A program made the translations under genes and the position numbers. Below are positions 26,367 through 34,803 of a stretch of DNA of 64,000 nucleotides, in pieces. Source of the stretch: Olivibacter jilunii (GTDB taxonomy: Bacteria; Bacteroidota; Bacteroidia; Sphingobacteriales; Sphingobacteriaceae); NCBI RefSeq assembly GCF_900607235.1, contig NZ_LR027850.1, positions 124,001 through 188,000 on the forward strand, read 5' to 3'. Every line of letters starts with the position of its first letter. The first letter of the stretch is position 1. The notes beneath the pieces are model-generated. The model worked only from the letters and a program-made list of their open reading frames with translations. It was not told where the DNA came from and did no database searches.

Positions 26367-27851
26367 ATGGAAAATATGACATACACGAAACGAGTAGTTT
26401 TAGGCTACATAAAAACGATTGTTTCGCTCTCATGCTTGGCAATGATATTGTTTAACTGTGAGAGCCGATTGGATGTAACACCCCTCTCCAATTTAACAGA
26501 CGCGACGTACTATAAAACCGCGGAAGATGCAAAAGCTGCGTTAGGGGCTTGTTATGCGAGTATAAGTAATCCGGATGTCTTTATTGATTTAGCTACTTCC
26601 GATGATGCTGTTCCGTTTTTGACGGGGGACGCTAACCGCCCGCTGTTGTGGCGCTATGATATAACACCCGATAATGCTTTTATTCGCTTCTATCCAGCTG
26701 CTTATACGAGCATTAATCGGTGTAATATTGTTATCAATCGATTGCCAGCGATTGCGATGGATGAAAACCTGAAGCAGCGTTATATTGCCGAAGCAAAATT
26801 TTTACGGGCATTGGCTTATTTTAATTTGGTACGCCTTTACGGAGGGGTTCCTATTATGACAACTGAAACGGATGGCTTGGAAGGCTTGGAAGTTGCCCGC
26901 GCCTCTATAGACGAAGTATATCAACTTATCGAGAGTGATTTGTTAGCAGCGGAACAGGTACTTCCACTATCATATGACGGAATCGATAAAGGGCGGGCGA
27001 CGCAAGGTGCCGCCCAAGGTGTTTTGGCGAAGGTTTATCTTACTAGAGCGGGCACAGACCGCGGTTCACCTTATTGGCAACAGGCAGCGGCTAAAGCAAA
27101 GGAAGTGATGGATCAAGGGGTTTATGATCTTTATCCAACTTTTGCCCAAGCCTTTTCGTTACAGGCGAGGGGAGGTATAGAAAATGTATTTGAAGTTCAG
27201 TATTTAACCGACGTACGGGGGCATAGTTTGGGGAGAGGGTACGGTATTCGCTCCGCGCCGATTTATCCAGGCGGTGGTGCCGGTATTGCACGAGTAGCAG
27301 CAAATCTTTTTAATTTATATCAAGACAACGATCAACGGAAAGCAGTTTCTTTTATTACCTCTTACAGCTATCAAGGAAAGACGGTTGAATTATCGGTTAC
27401 TGATCCGAATCCCGCCAATGCGGTATCTTTCCAAAAACTCTGGGACAAAACGGCGACAACAAATGGTGGGGAGGGAACCAGCTTTCCGATTTTACGATTT
27501 GCGGACGTATTGTTGATCTATGCCGAGGCGAGTAATGAGCGTGATGGGGCCCCGTCTGTGGAAGCATATGAAGCACTTAACCGAGTGAGACAACGCGCAG
27601 GTATTAATGCACTGGGTGGTCTTGATTATGAGTCTTTTCGAGCGGCTGTTTGGCTGGAGCGCCGATTAGAATTAACTTTCGAAAATAACAGACGATTTGA
27701 TCTAATACGAACCGGCCAATTACTACAAGCCATTAAAGCAGATACCGGCTTTGGACGAAATGCACAAATTCAAGAACATCATACCTTGTTGCCTATTCCG
27801 CAATTGGATATGGATGTTAATCCACTACTGGAACAGAATCCGGGGTATTAA
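26367..27851 (+). CDS. SusD/RagB-family nutrient-binding lipoprotein
   Basis: A lipoprotein of about 494 residues from ATG 26367; other in-frame starts are at 26352 (overlapping susC) and 26376. The signal ends CLAMILFNC, lipidating the Cys before ESRLDVTPLSN. Typical blocks are YYKTAEDAKAALGACYASI, KFLRALAYFNLVRLYGGVPIMT, FPILRFADVLLIYAEASNERDG, LERRLELTFENNRRFDLIRTGQ and the end LLEQNPGY. It caps the SusC encoded 1 bp upstream. It is followed after 29 bp by a pyruvyl transferase-like gene with no terminator between them, so all are probably one transcript. Confidence 0.95.
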   Translation: MENMTYTKRVVLGYIKTIVSLSCLAMILFNCESRLDVTPLSNLTDATYYKTAEDAKAALGACYASISNPDVFIDLATSDDAVPFLTGDANRPLLWRYDITPDNAFIRFYPAAYTSINRCNIVINRLPAIAMDENLKQRYIAEAKFLRALAYFNLVRLYGGVPIMTTETDGLEGLEVARASIDEVYQLIESDLLAAEQVLPLSYDGIDKGRATQGAAQGVLAKVYLTRAGTDRGSPYWQQAAAKAKEVMDQGVYDLYPTFAQAFSLQARGGIENVFEVQYLTDVRGHSLGRGYGIRSAPIYPGGGAGIARVAANLFNLYQDNDQRKAVSFITSYSYQGKTVELSVTDPNPANAVSFQKLWDKTATTNGGEGTSFPILRFADVLLIYAEASNERDGAPSVEAYEALNRVRQRAGINALGGLDYESFRAAVWLERRLELTFENNRRFDLIRTGQLLQAIKADTGFGRNAQIQEHHTLLPIPQLDMDVNPLLEQNPGY

Positions 27852-27880
27852 TTAAAGACAAATTATTAAAAAGAATTTTT

Positions 27881-29158
27881 ATGTTAACACGAAGAGCATA
27901 TATAAAGAATTTAGGAACATTGACTGCAAGTGTACTCCTATCCCAGAATTTGTTTGGGCGAAGTTTGAGGAAAAAAGTTGTATTACTTCGTTCATCTTGG
28001 CAAACGGTCAACATAGGTGATATTGGCCACACCCCTGGCGTACTCGCCTTACTTGAAAAGCATTTGCCGGACGTGGAAGTGCGCTTGTGGCCGATGAGTA
28101 TCAATAACGGCGTAGAACCAATGTTACGAAAGCGTTTTCCACACGTGAAGATTGTACAAGGTGAAGCCGATCTGGCGCGAGCCTGGCAGGAGAGCGATTT
28201 TTTACTGCATGGCTCGGGACCGTCTTTGGTTGCTGCTAAAGATATTGCTCGGTGGAAAGAGGAAACAAGTAAACCTTATGGCATTTATGGAATTACATTT
28301 CCCGGATTTTACGGTCCGCCGACTTCCGGACAGGAAGCTGCATTAGCGAAGAATATTGAATTGCTCACGACAGCACAGTTTTGCTATTTCCGGGATTCAA
28401 CATCACTTCATTTTGCGCAAGAACATGGCGCGCGTTGTCCTGTTATGGAATTTGGGCCTGATGGTGCTTTTGCCGTGGATCTAAGTAATGAAAAGGCTGC
28501 CAGGAAATTTCTTGAACAGCATGATTTAGAGGAAGGTAGCTTCTTGTGTGCTATTCCTCGGCAACGTTATACGCCATGGTGGGAACTTCCTGAAAAGAAA
28601 GCGAAATTTGATGGACGCAAAAATGCACGTAATGAGGAAATGCGTGAGCATGATAATGCGCCGATTCGGGAAGCGATTATTGAAGTGGTACGTCAGACAC
28701 CAATGAAGGTATTGGTATGTCCGGAGGATGGAACTCAGGTAAAGTTGGGAAAGCAAATCATTATGGACAAATTGCCACAAGATGTACGTAATAAAGTAGT
28801 TTGGAAAGACTCTTATTGGCTAACGGATGAAGCCGTGAGTACTTATAGGCTCTCAGCAGGATTATTTGGATTGGAAATGCATTCCCCAATTATGTGTATC
28901 GGAAACGGTATACCCGCTTTGGTTGGTAGGTTTGAAGAACAAACCTCTAAAGGAATCATGTGGAAGGATATTGGCTTGGATGAATGGTATTTCGATGTAG
29001 ATAAACCGGAGGATGTGAAGCGGATTTTACCGGCAGTTTTAGCACTTGCCAAAAATCCAGAGGAAGCCAAGCAAAAGGCTTTAGACGCGAAAGTAAGAGT
29101 GGATACACTCTTTGCAGCTAGTATGGCAAGACTGGCTAATGAACTAGAACAGCGGTAG
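27881..29158 (+). CDS. Polysaccharide pyruvyl transferase-family protein with Tat-like signal
   Basis: A 425-residue protein beginning LTRRAYIKNLGTLTASVLLSQNLFG, a twin-arginine (T-R-R-x-Y-x-K) signal that implies export to the periplasm. The mature part fits the polysaccharide pyruvyl transferase family: NIGDIGHTPGVLALLEKHLP, the strand DFLLHGSGPSLVAAKDIARW, CYFRDSTSLHFAQEHG and the C-terminal TYRLSAGLFGLEMHSPIMCIGNGIPAL, the donor-site helix seen in the GT-B-like fold. Known members add pyruvate ketals with cytoplasmic phosphoenolpyruvate, so an exported member is odd and may have another activity. It closes the second sigma/SusCD unit, before a long terminator. Confidence 0.82.
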   Translation: MLTRRAYIKNLGTLTASVLLSQNLFGRSLRKKVVLLRSSWQTVNIGDIGHTPGVLALLEKHLPDVEVRLWPMSINNGVEPMLRKRFPHVKIVQGEADLARAWQESDFLLHGSGPSLVAAKDIARWKEETSKPYGIYGITFPGFYGPPTSGQEAALAKNIELLTTAQFCYFRDSTSLHFAQEHGARCPVMEFGPDGAFAVDLSNEKAARKFLEQHDLEEGSFLCAIPRQRYTPWWELPEKKAKFDGRKNARNEEMREHDNAPIREAIIEVVRQTPMKVLVCPEDGTQVKLGKQIIMDKLPQDVRNKVVWKDSYWLTDEAVSTYRLSAGLFGLEMHSPIMCIGNGIPALVGRFEEQTSKGIMWKDIGLDEWYFDVDKPEDVKRILPAVLALAKNPEEAKQKALDAKVRVDTLFAASMARLANELEQR

Positions 29159-29190
29159 TATAAAGTCCCTCGGGAAAACAGGAGACTAAT

Positions 29191-29238
29191 TAATAAATGC
29201 ACAAATTGAGCTCGGTCAGAACATTTGTGCATTTATTA
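29191..29238 (+). terminator. Long rho-independent terminator
   Basis: A perfect 16-bp stem (29191-29206 with 29223-29238; core AAATGCACAAAT / ATTTGTGCATTT) with a 16-nt loop. It ends the second sigma/SusCD unit and separates it from the hydrolase gene. Confidence 0.85.
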
Positions 29239-29280
29239 TTGTTCAATACGTAACAGCCAATTTGTTTATCAAATCGTTTT

Positions 29281-30318
29281 ATGAGAAAATCAATACTATT
29301 AGCATTCATACTTTTTGTTTGTTCGGTTAAAACGGATGTAAAAAGTTGCACACGCGTGGTCTACAAGGGTACGAATGGCACCTTGTTAACAGCTCGTTCT
29401 ATGGATTGGAAAGATGATATTCTTACAAACCTCTGGATTTTTCCGCGCGGGATGGAACGAAGCGGGGAGGTGGGACCAAAATCCATCCAATGGAAATCAA
29501 AATATGGAAGTGTAATTGCTTCCGGCTATGATATTTCCACAACGGATGGCATGAATGAGAAGGGGCTGGTAGCTAATGTCTTGTGGTTAGCCGAGTCTGA
29601 ATATCCTATTTGGAATCAACAAACACCTGGTTTATCGATTGCACTATGGGCACAGTATGTACTTGATAATTTCGCAACCGTATCAGAAGCTGTAGACGCT
29701 CTTCAAGATGAGAAAATCACGATTATAACGGCAAATGTACCTGGACAGGAGCGCTTGACTACCTTGCATCTATCACTTTCGGATGGAACAGGAGACAACG
29801 CTATTTTTGAATATATTAAAGGCAAACTGGTGATCCATCACGATACGTCCTATAACGTGATGACAAACTCACCTATTTTTGAAAAGCAGTTAGCATTAAA
29901 TGAATATTGGTCAGAAATCGGAGGAACTGTCATGCTGCCGGGAACGAATAGAGCAGTAGATCGCTTTGTACGTGCTGCGTTCTATGCGAATTCAGTTCCC
30001 AAAACGGCCGATCGCAGAATTGCAGTAGCAAGTGCTTTCAGTGTTATTCGGAACTGCTCTGTTCCATTTGGAATTTCTACACCTGATCAACCTAATATAT
30101 CCTCTACGCGTTGGCGTTCGGTTTCAGACCATAAGAATTTAGTTTATTATTTTGAAACCGCCCTTACTCCTAACACATTTTGGGTCGATTTCAAAGACGT
30201 AGATTTTTCGGAGAATGCAGCGGTGAAAGTGCTTAAAATTAGTAATGGCGAAACTTACGCTGGAAATGCTGCCAAAAAATTTATAATAAGTAAACCTTTT
30301 AAATTTCAGGGCTTGTAA
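29281..30318 (+). CDS. Secreted linear-amide C-N hydrolase (choloylglycine hydrolase / penicillin acylase family)
   Basis: A 345-residue Ntn hydrolase. A signal peptide (KSILLAFILFVCSVKTDVKS) ends directly before Cys23, the expected N-terminal nucleophile of the mature enzyme (CTRVVYKGTNG). Other family residues are the Arg and Asp of LTARSMDW, the Asn of GLVANVLWLAES, the Asn of NVMTNSPIF and the Arg in RAVDRFVRAAFY. It should hydrolyse an amide bond of a lipid-amide, bile-salt-like or N-acyl compound in the periplasm; the substrate is not predictable. It is a single-gene unit isolated by the upstream terminator. Confidence 0.9.
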   Translation: MRKSILLAFILFVCSVKTDVKSCTRVVYKGTNGTLLTARSMDWKDDILTNLWIFPRGMERSGEVGPKSIQWKSKYGSVIASGYDISTTDGMNEKGLVANVLWLAESEYPIWNQQTPGLSIALWAQYVLDNFATVSEAVDALQDEKITIITANVPGQERLTTLHLSLSDGTGDNAIFEYIKGKLVIHHDTSYNVMTNSPIFEKQLALNEYWSEIGGTVMLPGTNRAVDRFVRAAFYANSVPKTADRRIAVASAFSVIRNCSVPFGISTPDQPNISSTRWRSVSDHKNLVYYFETALTPNTFWVDFKDVDFSENAAVKVLKISNGETYAGNAAKKFIISKPFKFQGL

Positions 30319-30386
30319 ACGTATAAGGGACAGCATAGATCTTTTTTGGCCAACGAACACTGCTTGCTATTTCCAGTGCTTAACAT

Positions 30387-30398
30387 ATCGTTAACGAT
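30387..30398. promoter_or_regulatory. Palindrome ATCGTTAACGAT
   Basis: A perfect 12-bp palindrome in the 258-bp gap between the hydrolase and the beta-barrel gene, about 180 bp upstream of the latter. A second dyad GATAAC-N6-GTTATC lies at 30538-30555, 21 bp before the start codon. Both could be regulator sites; neither is tied to a known protein. Confidence 0.3.
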
Positions 30399-30576
30399 TA
30401 GAAAACCCTGCTTGCTGTATATTTTATCTTTTCTATTTAAAGACATACTAATTGTTGGAAAAGAACGAAGGCTGTGAATGTTGGCTAAATTAAGCCTTGA
30501 ATAAAGAAAATCGATATTTAAAGACTAATTTATCGCCGATAACGTTTATGTTATCATAGCCATAAATTATATCATC

Positions 30577-31284
30577 ATGATCTTTATATATAATCGTCAA
30601 ATTTTTTACTGTATAACTCTTGGTATATTTTTTTCAATGCCTTATCTAGCTTTTTGCCAATTTGGAGGAGGTCTGAGCGTGGAATTGGGAGCCGGAGCCA
30701 CTCAGCTTTACGGTGAAATGATGCATAAGCCACTGAAATTTGGCTATCATATAGGCGCTGATTATATTGTGATTCCTTTTATGACAGTTGGTGTGCAAGG
30801 AATGATGGGTCGACTTGCTGCTAACGATCCGATGGGACGAATGGCCAAAAATAATTACATGGGCGCTAACATCAATGCAAAAGCGCGCTTAGGGTTATTG
30901 TGGATCGATGACAAGGAAAATTTCGAGTTGACTTATATCCGTGAACATTTTTTCAGATCCTTGATCCGTAATATTTATGTAGGCACAGGGATTGGTTTAT
31001 TGCGAAATGAAATTGATGCAAACCGAGGAACGCCAAATGATGCACATTTGGTAGGTGAAGATGAAAGCAGCGCGGTATTTGTGCCATTAAATTTAGGTAT
31101 TGACATTCCCTTTGGCTATTCGATAAGCGGACCAACTTGGGCTATCAACGCAAATGCTCAACTGGGACTTTACTTTGGGGATGAATTAGACGGTTACGCC
31201 AATATGTATAGTCGGCATGATGACCGCCTACTCTATTTTTCGCTTAGTATTAAAAAATCTTTCTTAAATCGTGCGACGCGATGA
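30577..31284 (+). CDS. Outer-membrane beta-barrel protein, hypothetical
   Basis: A 235-residue protein with a signal peptide (FYCITLGIFFSMPYLAFCQ, cleavage near FGGG). The mature part alternates amphipathic strands (GGLSVELGAGATQLYGEM, FGYHIGADYIVIPFMTVGVQGMM, NAKARLGLLWID, NIYVGTGIGLLRNE, WAINANAQLGLYFGDEL) and ends LLYFSLSIKKSF. This fits an 8-strand outer-membrane barrel of the OmpA/OprF-like type. Function is unknown. It stands alone downstream of the Ntn hydrolase. Confidence 0.75.
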   Translation: MIFIYNRQIFYCITLGIFFSMPYLAFCQFGGGLSVELGAGATQLYGEMMHKPLKFGYHIGADYIVIPFMTVGVQGMMGRLAANDPMGRMAKNNYMGANINAKARLGLLWIDDKENFELTYIREHFFRSLIRNIYVGTGIGLLRNEIDANRGTPNDAHLVGEDESSAVFVPLNLGIDIPFGYSISGPTWAINANAQLGLYFGDELDGYANMYSRHDDRLLYFSLSIKKSFLNRATR

Positions 31285-31692
31285 CCTCATGTATTCAGCT
31301 TCAAAGTTGTTTTAATTCCGTTAGAATTACTGCCAACGATGGCATTTTTCTACATTTTGTGGAGATTTTTGTGGTTGGCAGGTGCGGGTGAGGATCATCC
31401 TCTGTTATTTGTCAAAAAAGAATCAATCGACAATCAATATATCTGTATATATTTTATAACTGGTTAAGTGTTTGAATAACAATTGATAATTTGGAGGCCA
31501 GTTAAATGAATCACCTGAATATATAAGCCCTTTTCACCTGCGTAAATTTTTTTATCTGTTTAAACGCATAGTCAGTGCAAGTACGGCAAAATAATTGTTG
31601 CTAAAACGTTTAATTCTATTGGGATTAGGTTATAGCTTGACCGGTTTGCGCTATCGGTCCCTCTACAAGTTAAATATTGTAATTTTTAAACT
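31285..31692. other. Leader/intergenic region of the third SusCD pair, with hairpin
   Basis: 408 bp without a gene. A long stem-loop pairs CTGCCAAC (31330-31337) with GTTGGCAG (31374-31381), with an inner TCTACA/TGTGGA stem. It resembles the GCCAACC hairpin at 11555. AAACGTTT at 31604-31611 matches the core of the palindrome at 12633. No sigma/anti-sigma gene is present, so the SusCD pair downstream must be controlled from elsewhere or through this leader. Confidence 0.5.
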
Positions 31693-34600
31693 ATGTTTCA
31701 GTACTACAAAATGCTCCTTGGAGCTGTATTTTTCTTTTTGCTGAGTACAGCTCAATTGTATGCACAGCAAACGATTAAAGGAACGGTGAAAGATGAATCA
31801 GGCCCATTACCCGGCGTTACCGTCATGGTTAAGGGACAGCAACAATCCGTTCAGACTTCGCCCAACGGAGTCTACGAAATCAAAGCGAAAAAAGGAGAAA
31901 TCCTTGTTTTCACCTATATCGGTTATACTCGAAAGGAGGTGGCTGTTGGTGATAATCCAATAATGAACGTTACCCTTGCTCCGGAAACCAATGCGCTGAA
32001 TGAGGTCGTCGTAAGTGCGTTGGGGATTAAACGCGAATCGAAAGCTTTGGGTTATTCCACCACCCGGGTAGAGGGGGATAAGTTTACCCAATCGCGTGAT
32101 GTAAACTTGGGTAATGCCCTTACCGGTAAAGTTGCCGGGGTTAGTGTCTCGAATAATGCCACAGGAGCTTCCGGTAGCAGTCGGGTTGTGATCCGAGGTA
32201 ATGCTTCGATGACGGGCAATAACCAACCGCTGTATGTTATTGATGGTGTGCCGTTCGACAATACCAATCAAGGCAGTGCGGGACAATACGGCGGACTCGA
32301 CCTCGGTGATGGTTTATCGAATATCAACCCCGATGACATTGCCGACATTCAAGTATTGAAAGGTGCGGCAGCTTCAGCTCTATATGGTTACCGTGGCGGT
32401 AATGGTGCTATCTTAATCACCACAAAAAGTGGGAAGGCGGGTGAGGTCTTATCTGTTGAGCTGAATAACAACTTCACCCTGAACAATATTATCGACTTCA
32501 GAGATTTTCAAAACGAATACGGACAAGGTACGCAAGGGGTAAAACCTACTTCGGCAACTTCCGCGCTTAACTCAGCTGTTTCCAGCTGGGGGCCTCGATT
32601 TGATGGTTCCGAAGCAGTGAATTTATTAGGTAATACTTATACCTATTCTCCCGGGCCGGATAATTGGAAGAATTTCTATAGAAACGGTATCAATAACCAA
32701 ACCTCAGTTGCTATTGCCGGAAGTAGTGAGAAGGTGCGTTACCGCGTTGGCTTATCGAACTTATATAACAATCCCAACATTCCCAATTCGAACATGAAGC
32801 AACAGGGAATTAACACGAATACCAGCTATAAGATTACTGATAAGCTAGAGTTAACCATTACTGCGAATTATATCTTTGAACAGGTAAAAAATCGGGCTTT
32901 GTTAGCTAATAACTCTACGAATATTAATGCTTCAACCTTGTATTTAGGAAATGGTTACGACATTCGATGGCTAAATCCCTATCGTAACGCTGACGGGAAT
33001 GAATTGCTTCCTGGAACAAACCTCTACTTCAACAATCCATATTTTTTAGCCTACGAACATCAGAACAATACGGATCGTAACCGCTTAACCGGGGCGGCGA
33101 CACTGAAATATGATATCTTAGACTGGTTATCTATTCAGGGACAAGTGAGTAGGGATGGTTATGTTTTTCAATTTAGAAAGGTAACGCCTACCGGAACGGC
33201 TTATGCAAATGGAGGCGAGCTGACAGAATATGAGCGTAACTTCCGCGAACTGAACGCCAACTTTTTGATTACCGCGAATAAGAAGATCGGTGAGAATTTT
33301 AGTATCAACGCGTCGTTAGGCGGTAATCACCAGGACAACATTAACCGTGCCTACGGCCTGTTAGGCGGTGCCGCGGGACCTTTTATTGTGCCTTATGTGT
33401 ATAATATTAATAATATCAATGCACCGAATACTAAATATGTGCCCGAGTACGAGCGTTTTCGAGTAAACTCTTTTTATGGTACGGCAGACTTTGGTTATAA
33501 GGATTTTCTATTCTTGAACTTCACAGGAAGAAACGACTGGTTCTCCACTTTAAACCCTAGTAACAACAACTATTTCTATCCGTCAGTGAGCACCAGTTTT
33601 GTATTCAGTGAGGCCTTCGATTTACCGGAAGCAATCAGCGTTGCCAAATTCAGAGCCTCTTATGCTGAATCGTCCAATGGAACAACTCCTTATCAGAATT
33701 TACTGAATTTTTCTTTACGAACTTATGATAAGGACGGAGTGCCATTGGGTTACGTAAAGAATGAGAACGTGCCGAACACGAATCTGCGGCCCGTTCAAAT
33801 TCGTGAATATGAGGCTGGTTTAAATATGCAGTTTTTCAATAATCGTTTAAGCTTTGATGCTGCAGTTTATCAAAAAGATACAAAGGACGATATTGCCATC
33901 ATCAGTACGAGTACAGCTTCCGGCTTTAATGCAGCTATTCAGAATATTGGTGAGGTGCGTAATCGGGGTATCGAAGGATTGATTTCAGGAACACCTGTCC
34001 AAAACGACAACTTTACGTGGAATACAAGCTTAAACTTGGCCTTTAATGATAGTGAAATTAAGTATTTAGGTGAAGGTGTAAATGCCTTGACCATCCAGGG
34101 GTCAGAGGCGGCTTACGGAAGTGGCGTGGTCGTGAGTAATGTGGTTGGTATGCGTTATGGCCAGATTATGGGTTTTGCCTATAGACGGGATGATCAGGGG
34201 AATATTATTTATGGTTCGGACGGTAATCCGTTACGTACGGATGGTGTCGTACCATTAGGTTCGGGCGTTTACAAAATAACCGGTGGCTTCTCCAATCAAT
34301 TCAAATACAAAAACTTCTCTTTGTCTGCATTATTCGACTTTAAGTTTGGCGCCAAATTGTATTCAGCGACCAACTTACTTTTATATAATGCGGGTTTGCA
34401 TAAAGAAACACTAAATGGACGTGAAGGTGGAGTTATTGGAGCCGGGGTTACCGAAGATGGCAGTCCGAATACCGTGGCGGTACCGGCACAAAATTATTAT
34501 CAAAATTTAGCCATCAATAATAACATTGCGGAAGAGTTTGTATACGATGCAAGTTTTATTAAGTTGCGTGAGTTATCGTTGGGTTATACCTTGCCGAGTA

Positions 34601-34791
34601 GCTTTTTGCAAAAAATGCCTTTTAAGGCTGCTACTATCTCACTGGTTACCCGCAACCTGGCGACCTTGTTGAAGCACACGCCGAACATCGATCCGGAGTC
34701 TGCTTACAACAATTCAAATGCACAGGGGCTAGAGGCTACATCCAATCCCCCTGTAAGAAGTTTTGGCTTTAATCTTAATGTTAAGTTCTAA
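31693..34791 (+). CDS. SusC-like TonB-dependent receptor
   Basis: A 1032-residue outer-membrane transporter with a signal (MLLGAVFFFLLSTAQLYAQ) running straight into the carboxypeptidase-regulatory-like domain (TIKGTVKDESGPLPGVTVMV). There is no STN domain, in line with the absence of a FecR partner. Plug motifs include ALNEVVVSALGIKRESKALGYSTT, QPLYVIDGVPFDNT and IQVLKGAAASALYGYRGGNGAILITTKSG; the barrel ends in SFGFNLNVKF. It forms a pair with the SusD_2-type lipoprotein encoded 12 bp downstream. Substrate unknown. Confidence 0.95.
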   Translation: MFQYYKMLLGAVFFFLLSTAQLYAQQTIKGTVKDESGPLPGVTVMVKGQQQSVQTSPNGVYEIKAKKGEILVFTYIGYTRKEVAVGDNPIMNVTLAPETNALNEVVVSALGIKRESKALGYSTTRVEGDKFTQSRDVNLGNALTGKVAGVSVSNNATGASGSSRVVIRGNASMTGNNQPLYVIDGVPFDNTNQGSAGQYGGLDLGDGLSNINPDDIADIQVLKGAAASALYGYRGGNGAILITTKSGKAGEVLSVELNNNFTLNNIIDFRDFQNEYGQGTQGVKPTSATSALNSAVSSWGPRFDGSEAVNLLGNTYTYSPGPDNWKNFYRNGINNQTSVAIAGSSEKVRYRVGLSNLYNNPNIPNSNMKQQGINTNTSYKITDKLELTITANYIFEQVKNRALLANNSTNINASTLYLGNGYDIRWLNPYRNADGNELLPGTNLYFNNPYFLAYEHQNNTDRNRLTGAATLKYDILDWLSIQGQVSRDGYVFQFRKVTPTGTAYANGGELTEYERNFRELNANFLITANKKIGENFSINASLGGNHQDNINRAYGLLGGAAGPFIVPYVYNINNINAPNTKYVPEYERFRVNSFYGTADFGYKDFLFLNFTGRNDWFSTLNPSNNNYFYPSVSTSFVFSEAFDLPEAISVAKFRASYAESSNGTTPYQNLLNFSLRTYDKDGVPLGYVKNENVPNTNLRPVQIREYEAGLNMQFFNNRLSFDAAVYQKDTKDDIAIISTSTASGFNAAIQNIGEVRNRGIEGLISGTPVQNDNFTWNTSLNLAFNDSEIKYLGEGVNALTIQGSEAAYGSGVVVSNVVGMRYGQIMGFAYRRDDQGNIIYGSDGNPLRTDGVVPLGSGVYKITGGFSNQFKYKNFSLSALFDFKFGAKLYSATNLLLYNAGLHKETLNGREGGVIGAGVTEDGSPNTVAVPAQNYYQNLAINNNIAEEFVYDASFIKLRELSLGYTLPSSFLQKMPFKAATISLVTRNLATLLKHTPNIDPESAYNNSNAQGLEATSNPPVRSFGFNLNVKF

Positions 34792-34803
34792 AAATATTAT
34801 CCA

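Noticed and set aside
31807-32286. 159-codon minus-strand frame inside the third SusC gene
   Set aside because: Antisense shadow of the regulatory and plug domains of SusC; no family match.
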